Assembly: GCA_023145395.1 (NCBI GenBank)
Contig: JAGLDW010000832.1
Span: forward strand, 1 to 5,647
From: Lentisphaeria bacterium
GTDB lineage: Bacteria; Verrucomicrobiota; Lentisphaeria; Oligosphaerales; Lenti-02
Length of the DNA stretch: 5,647 bases
Direction of reading: 5' to 3'
In this document: piece after piece, positions 1 through 5,647 of the stretch
Position numbering within the stretch: the stretch's first letter is position 1
Layout: every line of letters starts with the position of its first letter
Position numbers and translations under genes: made by a program
The notes under the pieces: model-generated
The model's input: only the letters and a program-made list of their open reading frames with translations
Databases searched by the model: none
Told to the model about the DNA's origin: nothing

Positions 1-1164
1 CGCGCCGCGCTCGATCTGCTACTGCGGAAGCAGGGATTCACTCTCTACGATGTAAGTCTCTGGCACGGCCCCATTGGCAACAAGCCAACCGACGAGGTGC
101 CTTCCGCGACCATGCGCAAAGGCGGCAAACCCGATCCCCGCCATCTTTGCCCAACCGCCATGCTCGCTTCGGAAACGTTCCGCCGACAGTATGAAGAGCA
201 TGTCAAGAAACGGTTGTGCCCGCCGCAGCAGGGCGACTGGGTCGCCATCGATTTCGAGCCATGGGGCCTACCGACAAAGATCTGCTACTGCGACCGCTGC
301 CTCGACCGGTTCCGGAATGCCGCCAAACTCCCGGAAAATGTCGACAATCAACAACTGCGAAAGAAGATCTGGGACTACCAGGACGAATGGGCGCGGTTCT
401 GGACCCGGACGACCGCGGATATCACAGGCATGATGGCAGCAGCGGCCCGCAAGGTCGATCCGCGATTGCGCATTGTGGACTACACCTACGCCTTTGAGTA
501 CGAGTCACCCACTCTCATGCGGCGCTTTTGGAGTATACCCAAGGATCCGCGGTTCGTCGAAGAAGTGGTTGATGAATCCATGCTCAGCTTCTATCACTTG
601 AACGATCGCAAGGCGTTTGACATGCTCGCGTTGAATCTGCGGCATTTGCGGAAACCGGTCAGTGTCATTGTCAGCTTGAGCCGCGCAAACGCTGCCCAAG
701 GCAGCTACACGACGCCCGAGGAGAGCTTGTCACCGCAACGGCTGAAGCAAAAGGTGTTGCTTTGCGCCGCTCAAGGTGTGCGCAAGGTCAATCTCTTCCC
801 CGGCCGCTATATCGATGGCATGCACCACCAGGCCATGGGAGAAGCCAGTCGTCTTGTGTGGACACACGAGCGGTTCTACTTCCAAGGGCAACGCAGCGAT
901 GACACCATAGCTTTGACATTCGAGTCAGGCGTTGTGCCGACGCAGGATGTCGTCGCGCACACCGTTTGGAGTGCTGGCACCGAGAGTCTGCTCACGCTCT
1001 TCAACTTCTCGGGTGACCCGATAACCATCGTCACCCACATCACCGCGCCCGTGACGAGCATCAACGCAAGCGATGGTCAGCCGGTCGTAGTGGACGTGCC
1101 GAAGAAGACGGCGACCATCACCCTCCAGCCACATGGCACCCGCTTGGTCATGGTCCGGCATTGA
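1..1164 (+). CDS. Glycoside-hydrolase-like TIM-barrel protein, 5' partial
   Basis: The frame is open from base 1 to the TGA at 1162-1164, so the N-terminus lies outside the window and 387 residues are visible. An internal GTG at 97 is not a credible start, because the coding-like frame continues upstream of it. Counting from the first codon in the window, the motif DFEPWG (84-89) looks like a barrel strand ending in an acidic residue (E86) that could be catalytic or substrate-binding. It is followed by a cysteine cluster, CYCDRC (95-100), in a pattern seen in GH42-like and other putative hydrolase families. YAFEYE (163-168) and GVRKVNLFPGRYIDG (259-273) resemble later barrel strands. From about residue 300 the sequence becomes strand-rich and ends QPHGTRLVMVRH, typical of a C-terminal beta-sandwich on such enzymes. 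A role in carbohydrate breakdown is inferred from fold-like features only; substrate and family are not assignable. Any signal peptide would be in the missing part. It converges on the ATPase operon and is probably functionally unrelated to it. Confidence 0.8.
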   Translation, partial: RAALDLLLRKQGFTLYDVSLWHGPIGNKPTDEVPSATMRKGGKPDPRHLCPTAMLASETFRRQYEEHVKKRLCPPQQGDWVAIDFEPWGLPTKICYCDRCLDRFRNAAKLPENVDNQQLRKKIWDYQDEWARFWTRTTADITGMMAAAARKVDPRLRIVDYTYAFEYESPTLMRRFWSIPKDPRFVEEVVDESMLSFYHLNDRKAFDMLALNLRHLRKPVSVIVSLSRANAAQGSYTTPEESLSPQRLKQKVLLCAAQGVRKVNLFPGRYIDGMHHQAMGEASRLVWTHERFYFQGQRSDDTIALTFESGVVPTQDVVAHTVWSAGTESLLTLFNFSGDPITIVTHITAPVTSINASDGQPVVVDVPKKTATITLQPHGTRLVMVRH

Positions 1165-1197
1165 CGAAAATGCATCTTAGTGTGGTCGCTCCGGATC

Positions 1198-1217
1198 GCC
1201 AGGCAAGCATGCCTGGC
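1198..1217. terminator. Hairpin between convergent genes, possible bidirectional terminator
   Basis: GCCAGGCA (1198-1205) and TGCCTGGC (1210-1217) form a perfect 8-bp GC-rich stem around a 4-base AGCA loop. It lies in the 76-bp spacer between the plus-strand hydrolase-like gene, which stops at 1164, and the minus-strand ATPase-TPR gene, which stops at 1241. Position and symmetry suit a transcription end for both genes. There is no T-tract on either side, so a classic intrinsic terminator is not shown; it may only protect 3' ends. Nothing else is recognisable in the spacer. Confidence 0.4.
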
Positions 1218-1240
1218 CACTCTCCGAATCAGGCCTCGCC

Positions 1241-4105
1241 CTATGCTCCAAGTGTTTTCTTGAGCAGTGGCAGTATGAGCTCGCGGACTTCCAACGGAAG
1301 TTCGAACAAAGGACGGTCGGATTTGGTCTTGATTGCCTGGATCGCGCAGCTCAAACTCCGCAAAGCGATTGCAAGCTCCTCGACGCCGCGTCCCGCTTCC
1401 TGCCACGCATCGTTCCAGGCATCCAACTGCGTCGGCGAATAGTCCCCCGCATCAAGAAACTCAATCGAACGGGTTAGACCGTTACAGAGTTTGGCGCAGG
1501 CATCGTGCTTGACATAGATCGAAACAAGATCCGATACATAGGAAGCCCAGTCGCAGTGTCCCTTTCGCAACACGACTTTCAGCAGGTCATGGGGTGTCCC
1601 CCCATAGTACTCTGCGGTTGGTTCCCCCTCCTCAAACGCTCGTGTCAAAGCAGCCATAGCATCCGCCCTGGAACCAATCGGGATGATCGACTCCGGGAGA
1701 AAGAACATGGCCTCCCTACGGATTTGCGCGGGGAACGCAGTTTCTTCAATCAGAGCTGAATAGTCTCTCAAGGACCGTTCAAATTCCTCCCCATGCCAAT
1801 AGGTGGCGGCGCTATTGACTAGTGCCATCGCACGTCGGCCCGCCGGTGCATCTGGCATCCCGATGACTGCGGTATAATCGGCCAATCCCAACTTGGTTTT
1901 CCCCTGCTGAACGTATGTGGCACCGCGATTGACTAGCGCCAAAGCACGTTGGGCCGCAGGAGTGTCGGTCATCCCAATGACTGCGGTGTAGTCGGCCAAT
2001 CCCAACTTGGTTTTCCCCTGCTGGCCGTGGGTGACACCGCGGTTTACTAGCGCTTTCGCGCGTTGATCCGGCGGAGCGTCGGTCATTTCGATGACTGCGG
2101 TATAGTCGGCCAATCCCAACTTGATTCTTCCCTGCTGATCGTAGGTTATACCGCGGTTGACTAGTGTCTTCGCGCGTTGATCCACCGGAGCGTCGGTCAT
2201 TTCGATGACTGCGGTAAAATCGGCCAATGCCATCCTATTCTCTTCTTGCCGACCGTAGGTGACACCGCGATTGACTAGCGCCATCGCGCGTTGCTCCGCC
2301 GGTGCATCGGTCATTTCGATGACTGCGGTAAAATCGGCCAATGCCACCCCATTCTCTTCTTGCCGACCGTAGGTGACACCGCGATTGACTAGTGCCATCG
2401 CGCGTTGCTCCGCCGGTGCGTCTGTCATCTCGATGGCTGCCGTAGAGTCGATCAATGCCAACTTGGTTTTCCCTTGCTCGCCATAGGTGGCACCGCGATT
2501 GACTAGCGCCAAAGCACGTTGGGCCGCCGGTGCGTCGGTCATTTTGATGACTGCGGCATAGTCGGCCAATGCCAACTTGGTTTTCCCTTGCTCGCCATAG
2601 ATGACACCGCGATTGACTAGCGCACTCGCATGTTGGGCCACCGTTCCATCTGTCATCTCGACTAGGTCCGTTAGGCAAGACAATGCCGCATCAGGCCGCC
2701 CCGCACGGTAACGGATATACGCTTCTTTGAGCAGCCCACCCGCATGATCCATGCAGGCGAGTTCCTCTGCCAGGAACAATGCATCGTCAAACCGTTTGCT
2801 GCCCAGCTTTTCCTCGATATCCTGATCGAATTCTTGTCGGATTCTGGTTTCAAATCTGTCGTCGAGTTTGAGAGCGTGCATTCGATACAGATCTGCTCGC
2901 GTTCCCGGGATTGATGCCCCCTTAGCTGTCTGAAGTGCTTCCATGGGGAACCAGGCGCGGAGGAACATGGAAATCAATCGCAACGGGCGTCCGCGTTGGT
3001 TCTTGACTTCCAGACACAGCCGCATGAGGGGTTCAGCCATTTCATAGTAGGACTCTTTTCCACGCCTTTGGGATGTGACGTAGCGCTTCCGCTTGAGTTC
3101 GCCCAATTGCTTTGAGCAGTTGCGCTCTGGAATGAAAGTGTCCTCCGCAACGGATTTCACGGTCATGGCACCATCAGCATTGCATAGGCATTGGACGATC
3201 CGGGCTTGCTGAGGGGACAAGGAACGGACACGCTCCTGGAAGTAGGGGGTCAACTCTTCCGCCAGTTGCTCGAAGGCGGCAACCAGGTCGTCCAGAGACT
3301 CCCTGGTTAGAAACTCCGACAGCAAGATGTACATACGGTGATTGCCGCCAGCCAGATGCCGCAGGGCACGAACGCGGTATCGGCCCTCGTTGGTGCTCAG
3401 AAACTCGATCAAATCACGGTTGTCATACTCGTGTGCAACCTTGGCGATGAGTTGTAGTGCGTGTTCGACAGACAGCGGCTTGAGATGATGAATGTCGAAG
3501 AATCCGAAGAATGCTTCGTTGCGGTCGGAAATGCCCTCGAATAGCTGCTGCGAGGTGGCCAGTGTGGCAACTTTCCCGGTCTCCTGAAGGAAGGCACGCC
3601 ACTTTTTCTGCCCAGTGTCACCCAGTCCATGGAAGGCACGGTCGAGGTTTTCCATCATGATAAGCAGATTGCGACCATCCAACCTTCTGGCAATATCGTG
3701 AAGGATGGCCTCGGCCGCATCGTCCGGCGGTAGCAATCGTACTGGCGAGCGGAAATCAGCGTCAAATTCGGCGGGATACTCGACGGCCAACTGGTTGGCT
3801 ATCTCAAGCGCAAGATCGATCATGCCCGTGATAATGACATCTTCGCCCAGCCAGGCGATCCGCATGCTGTCCGCCAAATCCGCGTTCTGATGCAACCTGA
3901 ACTGTGCGAGCGTCAGGAAATGGGTTTTTCCACTGCCTCTGGGTCCGATCAACAAGATATGATGCTTGTCACCCGTGGACATGCTGCGCACCAGCCGCCT
4001 CACAAGCGTACTGAGCAGCTTCTCCCGCTGAACCAGGATGCGTTCAAGCACCTCTGGATCCGTGTTGCTCGGAGTGTAGGATGAAATCGATGGGCGTTGC
4101 TTCAT
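1241..4105 (-). CDS. P-loop ATPase with winged helix and TPR-like repeat array (954 aa)
   Basis: The start is the ATG at 4105. Its first bases overlap the TGA of the upstream ATPase gene (ATGA), and GAGGA lies 8 bases upstream. A TTG at 4183 would add 26 residues but would overlap the upstream gene by 82 bp. Visible order: Walker A GPRGSGKT (54-61); a Walker-B-like strand LLIMMENLD (147-155) with E152 as the likely acidic residue; a sensor-1-like strand ending ATSQ (183-186); a winged-helix-like region (about 292-360); a helical linker; a degenerate repeat unit (457-494) and eight units of exactly 38 residues (495-798); and a C-terminal helical domain (about 800-954) with the motif LPLEVREL. 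The repeats fit TPR spacing (G, Y, A, F/Y, A, P positions) with four extra residues. This order of ATPase, winged helix and TPR resembles STAND/ORC-like switch proteins, where repeats sense a ligand or partner and nucleotide controls assembly. No effector domain, signal peptide or membrane segment is visible, so a cytoplasmic location is likely. The exact function is unknown; antiviral defence or regulation are inferences. Confidence 0.9.
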   Translation of the reverse strand: MKQRPSISSYTPSNTDPEVLERILVQREKLLSTLVRRLVRSMSTGDKHHILLIGPRGSGKTHFLTLAQFRLHQNADLADSMRIAWLGEDVIITGMIDLALEIANQLAVEYPAEFDADFRSPVRLLPPDDAAEAILHDIARRLDGRNLLIMMENLDRAFHGLGDTGQKKWRAFLQETGKVATLATSQQLFEGISDRNEAFFGFFDIHHLKPLSVEHALQLIAKVAHEYDNRDLIEFLSTNEGRYRVRALRHLAGGNHRMYILLSEFLTRESLDDLVAAFEQLAEELTPYFQERVRSLSPQQARIVQCLCNADGAMTVKSVAEDTFIPERNCSKQLGELKRKRYVTSQRRGKESYYEMAEPLMRLCLEVKNQRGRPLRLISMFLRAWFPMEALQTAKGASIPGTRADLYRMHALKLDDRFETRIRQEFDQDIEEKLGSKRFDDALFLAEELACMDHAGGLLKEAYIRYRAGRPDAALSCLTDLVEMTDGTVAQHASALVNRGVIYGEQGKTKLALADYAAVIKMTDAPAAQRALALVNRGATYGEQGKTKLALIDSTAAIEMTDAPAEQRAMALVNRGVTYGRQEENGVALADFTAVIEMTDAPAEQRAMALVNRGVTYGRQEENRMALADFTAVIEMTDAPVDQRAKTLVNRGITYDQQGRIKLGLADYTAVIEMTDAPPDQRAKALVNRGVTHGQQGKTKLGLADYTAVIGMTDTPAAQRALALVNRGATYVQQGKTKLGLADYTAVIGMPDAPAGRRAMALVNSAATYWHGEEFERSLRDYSALIEETAFPAQIRREAMFFLPESIIPIGSRADAMAALTRAFEEGEPTAEYYGGTPHDLLKVVLRKGHCDWASYVSDLVSIYVKHDACAKLCNGLTRSIEFLDAGDYSPTQLDAWNDAWQEAGRGVEELAIALRSLSCAIQAIKTKSDRPLFELPLEVRELILPLLKKTLGA
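1712..2623 (-). repeat. Coding tandem repeat: 8 x 114 bp (38 residues, TPR-like)
   Basis: Eight in-frame units of exactly 114 bp encode residues 495-798 of the ATPase-TPR protein. The motif VNRG recurs every 38 residues (497, 535, 573, 611, 649, 687, 725), and the eighth unit has VNSA at 763. A rough consensus is ALVNRGxTYGxQGKTKLAL followed by ADYTAVIEMTDAPAxQRA. DNA similarity is very high between some neighbours: 2193-2306 and 2307-2420 differ at only about 4-5 positions. The two ends of the array are more diverged, and a degenerate unit precedes it at residues 457-494 (about 2624-2737). This is the pattern expected when the middle of an array is renewed by duplication or gene conversion. 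Confidence 0.93.
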
Positions 4106-5310
4106 GATGACAGTCCTCGCGCAAGAACCCACCACTTCTTGATCAAGGGGAAGCGGAATGAGTATCGCTTCTGGTCGTCGCAAATGAGATAGTGATCCTG
4201 AGACAGATTGCGCAGCAATTCAATCACCAGATCCCGATCTTCCACCGGTACCGATGCCTTGATGGCGGCGCAGACTTGGTCAATGCTCTGTGCCATCTCG
4301 CAGGTCGCCAGTACATCCAGCATGCTTGTGACAACCGCTGCCTTGCTCAGAGTGTTCCGGTCTCCAGTATTGACATTTCCGGGGTAGTAGATCGGGACTC
4401 GCGTCCGAAAATGCTCCATCTCCCAGAAATCGTTGTCGTCCGTCAGATGCAACAGAACTTGCTGCTGCACACTCTTGGGAGTGACAGGGGAGGCTGCGAA
4501 TGCAAGACGCATCACCACTCGCTCGATGTAGAACGGCACTCGGTCCGTCAGTGTGACGAGTTCCGCGGCGACATCTTCGACGGAGCTGCACTCGACCTTC
4601 TCCTCGTCGAGCAGACCCCTGGCCAGGTCCAAAGCGTCGGCGTGTGCGAGTGGCCCAATCTCAACGGTCTCCATCTCGTTTGTGGGTTGGCTCGCGTATT
4701 CATTGCCTCGAAGGGAGTCGATCACGTGATGCAGGCCAATGGATCCCGTGTAGACCATTCTCAGGTTGTCGTGCTCCGAGCGCATGGCACGCAGCGAATC
4801 AAGTATTGCCAAAGCCGCGTTCTCGCTGCTGTCTTCACCCTTCTCCCTGACCACAATCTTCTGGAGCATGTAGGGCATCTCATCGAGCAGGAAAAGCAGC
4901 GTGGATTCGGGGTGGTTTTCACAAACACAGGCAAGGGCTTTCTCCAGAGCGGGCTGCCATCGGTCCTTGTTGTACTGGGGGATCTTGACCACGCCGCCAA
5001 TCTCGGTCCCACCAACCGCCTCCATCAGCGATTTGAATCCGCCCATGGCGCGATTTGTCTTTGTGAGTAGCTCACGAACTTGGCCAAGTAATATCTCGAC
5101 AAAACGTTGCGGGGAGTCAATCTTCTCTAGATCGAGGTATCGAACGATGATTCCATCCGGCGCCTCCGCCTGCATCTTTTTCATGACCGTGGTCTTGCCA
5201 ATGCGGCGTTCCGCTGTGAAAACAACCGAATAGCGATTCAGCAGACGCCAGATCTGGGCAATCAGTCGATCGCGCCCCACTACGTTTTCAGGTGCAAGCT
5301 GTGACGACAT
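4102..5310 (-). CDS. AAA/STAND-like ATPase of the ATPase_2 type (402 aa)
   Basis: The start is the ATG at 5310, preceded by AAGGAG with a 6-base spacer. A GTG at 5337 would add nine residues but lies at or next to the predicted transcription start. Visible features: an N-terminal VVGRDRLIAQI box (10-20), as in many ATPase_2 and STAND proteins; a Walker A of the form AERRIGKT (33-40), where the first glycine of the usual GxRRxGKT is alanine; Walker B LLFLLDEM (138-145) with D143 and E144; a sensor-1-like strand VYTGSIGLHHV (186-196); and a C-terminal helical, winged-helix-like region ending FRFPLIKKWW (386-394), a tail commonly seen in this ATPase group. The length is close to normal for a stand-alone member. 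It is probably a cytoplasmic ATP-dependent switch or remodeller rather than an enzyme on small substrates. It is the first gene of a two-gene operon, overlaps the ATPase-TPR gene by 4 bp and is likely made in step with it. No nuclease, protease or membrane segment is visible. Partner binding and biological role are unknown. Confidence 0.9.
   Translation of the reverse strand: MSSQLAPENVVGRDRLIAQIWRLLNRYSVVFTAERRIGKTTVMKKMQAEAPDGIIVRYLDLEKIDSPQRFVEILLGQVRELLTKTNRAMGGFKSLMEAVGGTEIGGVVKIPQYNKDRWQPALEKALACVCENHPESTLLFLLDEMPYMLQKIVVREKGEDSSENAALAILDSLRAMRSEHDNLRMVYTGSIGLHHVIDSLRGNEYASQPTNEMETVEIGPLAHADALDLARGLLDEEKVECSSVEDVAAELVTLTDRVPFYIERVVMRLAFAASPVTPKSVQQQVLLHLTDDNDFWEMEHFRTRVPIYYPGNVNTGDRNTLSKAAVVTSMLDVLATCEMAQSIDQVCAAIKASVPVEDRDLVIELLRNLSQDHYLICDDQKRYSFRFPLIKKWWVLARGLSS
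4114..4118 (-). promoter_or_regulatory. Shine-Dalgarno site of the ATPase-TPR gene
   Basis: On the minus strand GAGGA ends 8 bases before the ATG at 4105. It lies inside the last codons of the upstream ATPase gene. Together with the ATGA stop-start overlap, this decides the start codon and suggests translational coupling. Confidence 0.7.
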
Positions 5311-5316
5311 ATCGAG

Positions 5317-5322
5317 CTCCTT
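5317..5322 (-). promoter_or_regulatory. Shine-Dalgarno site of the 402-residue ATPase gene
   Basis: AAGGAG on the minus strand sits 6 bases before the ATG at 5310. It is a near-ideal site and favours this ATG over the GTG at 5337, which lies upstream of the site itself. Confidence 0.85.
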
Positions 5323-5327
5323 GTTTA

Positions 5328-5349
5328 TGTACGACACATATATCGTACA
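5328..5349. promoter_or_regulatory. Palindromic operator candidate over the -10 region
   Basis: TGTACGA (5328-5334) and TCGTACA (5343-5349) form a perfect inverted repeat around 8 AT-rich bases. A third copy of the half-site, TCGTAC, lies at 5359-5364 and touches the -35 element. The right arm covers the -10 element, and the left arm covers the probable transcription start. A dimeric repressor bound here would block the promoter. The regulator is not identifiable in the window; autoregulation by one of the ATPases is possible, but neither has an obvious stand-alone DNA-binding domain for it. Confidence 0.55.
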
Positions 5350-5369
5350 CCGGATTCGTCGTACGTCAA
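5342..5369 (-). promoter_or_regulatory. Sigma70-like promoter of the two-ATPase operon
   Basis: On the minus strand a TTGACG -35 element (5364-5369) is followed by a 16-base spacer and a TACGAT -10 element (5342-5347). They match the consensus at five and four of six positions. Transcription would start near 5335, giving a leader of about 25 bases that contains the AAGGAG site. The segment is clearly richer in AT than the DNA upstream of it. No other promoter is apparent before the second gene, so both ATPases are probably transcribed from here. Confidence 0.65.
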
Positions 5370-5406
5370 GAGTGTTATGGATAAAGTCTGCTTGTGATTA
5401 GTCACC

Positions 5407-5435
5407 GCCAATGCGCGGCTACCGGGGGCGTTGGC
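5407..5435. other. Inverted repeat in the upstream intergenic region
   Basis: GCCAATGC (5407-5414) can pair with GCGTTGGC (5428-5435), 8 pairs including one G-T wobble, around a 13-base loop that contains a smaller CGG/CCG stem. No T-tract follows on either strand. It could be an RNA 3'-end structure of the gene to the right, or chance in GC-rich DNA. Confidence 0.3.
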
Positions 5436-5480
5436 ATCCCGTGTGTGCGGGTCCGTGGAGCGCGGCCGCTGAGACATCGA

Positions 5481-5573
5481 CCCTCCAGGATTTGCGGAGT
5501 TCGCAGTGCACGGCGGTCGGGGGCGACACGCCCTCCAGGGTGTGCGGAGTTCGCAGGGCGCGGCGGTCCGGGG
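5481..5573. repeat. Two-copy direct repeat, 43-bp units with 50-bp period
   Basis: Units at 5481-5523 and 5531-5573 differ at only five positions. Both begin CCCTCCAGG, share TGCGGAGTTCGCAG in the middle and end in CGGCGGTC plus a G-run. A more degenerate third copy may lie at about 5441-5466, sharing TGTGCGG and GCGCGG. The period is not a multiple of three, which argues against coding. It looks like an intergenic GC-rich minisatellite or an interspersed repeat element. The rest of 5370-5578 shows no gene. Confidence 0.75.
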
Positions 5574-5578
5574 GGGTC

Positions 5579-5647
5579 TCAGCGTGGTCGGCCGATCAGT
5601 CGGCGAAGGATGCCGCATGCTTCGCCCAGCCGGTCCTTCATGTCGCC
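5579..5647 (-). CDS. Possible C-terminal end of an upstream gene, 5' partial
   Basis: On the minus strand a frame open from the right edge ends at a TGA at 5579-5581 after 22 codons, ending GILRRLIGRPR. Third codon positions are mostly G or C, as expected of a real gene here, and the stop lies just before the repeat-bearing non-coding region. The piece is too short to identify, and a plus-strand frame is also open through it. If real, this gene lies about 270 bp upstream of the ATPase operon in the same direction and could be functionally linked to it. It is cut by the window edge. Confidence 0.35.
   Translation of the reverse strand, partial: GDMKDRLGEACGILRRLIGRPR

Noticed and set aside
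2235..2678. 147-residue alternate minus-strand frame through the repeats
   Set aside because: The 114-bp period is a multiple of three, so any stop-free alternate frame stays open through all units. Its product is a by-product of the repeat.
4106..4183. Upstream TTG start for the ATPase-TPR protein (26 extra residues)
   Set aside because: It would overlap the upstream gene by 82 bp, whereas the ATG at 4105 has an ATGA overlap and a well-placed GAGGA site.
4192..5070. 292-residue plus-strand open frame antisense to the small ATPase gene
   Set aside because: The opposite strand encodes clear Walker A, Walker B and C-terminal motifs. This frame shows no recognisable domain and is best explained as a shadow of that gene.
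5311..5337. Upstream GTG start for the small ATPase (nine extra residues)
   Set aside because: The AAGGAG site lies inside this extension and points to the ATG at 5310, and the GTG sits at or next to the predicted transcription start.
5394..5405. Small inverted repeat GTGA-TTAG-TCAC
   Set aside because: Four-base arms are too short to separate from chance, and it lies upstream of the -35 element with no other support.
5481..5573. CRISPR array
   Set aside because: There are only two good copies, the gap between them is 7 bp, the units are imperfect, and no cas-like gene is present.
5591..5604. Hairpin GCCGA-TCAG-TCGGC as a terminator
   Set aside because: The stem is only 5 bp, lacks a T-tract and lies inside the possible coding tail, before its stop codon.
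5325..5618. 97-residue minus-strand open frame across the promoter and upstream repeats
   Set aside because: It is rich in R, P and T, as expected of GC-rich non-coding DNA. The 50-bp repeat is read in different frames within it, and it runs through the promoter and operator of the ATPase operon.

Overview
This 5.6 kb window looks like a bacterial chromosome or metagenomic contig. The base composition is moderately GC-rich, and Shine-Dalgarno sites and a sigma70-type promoter are visible. The incomplete gene at the left is a sugar-hydrolase-like protein of a kind I associate with Planctomycetota, Lentisphaerota, Verrucomicrobiota, Hydrogenedentota and similar lineages. That placement is a weak inference; nothing here fixes the taxon.

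Layout: (1) 1-1164, plus strand: the C-terminal 387 residues of a glycoside-hydrolase-like TIM-barrel protein with a C-terminal beta-sandwich, cut by the left edge. (2) 1165-1240: a short convergent spacer with a perfect 8-bp hairpin. (3) 1241-4105, minus strand: a 954-residue protein made of a P-loop ATPase, a winged helix, a nine-unit array of 38-residue TPR-like repeats and a distinct C-terminal domain. (4) 4102-5310, minus strand: a 402-residue AAA/STAND-like ATPase of the ATPase_2 type. (5) 5311-5578: the control region, with a sigma70-like promoter overlapped by a perfect interrupted palindrome, and beyond it a GC-rich stretch with a 50-bp-period direct repeat. (6) 5579-5647, minus strand: possibly the last 22 codons of another gene, cut by the right edge.

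The main item is the two-gene minus-strand operon. The ATPase genes overlap by 4 bp (ATGA), so they are probably translationally coupled and made together. Both are P-loop ATPases with winged-helix-type C-terminal parts. The second carries a large repeat array that would suit target or partner recognition. No nuclease, protease, TIR, transmembrane or other effector domain is visible in either protein. The pair therefore resembles a two-component, STAND-like switch. Roles in defence, signalling or regulation are all possible, and none is proven by this sequence. The repeat array is nearly identical between some units at the DNA level, which points to recent duplication or gene conversion. The single promoter appears to be under operator control.
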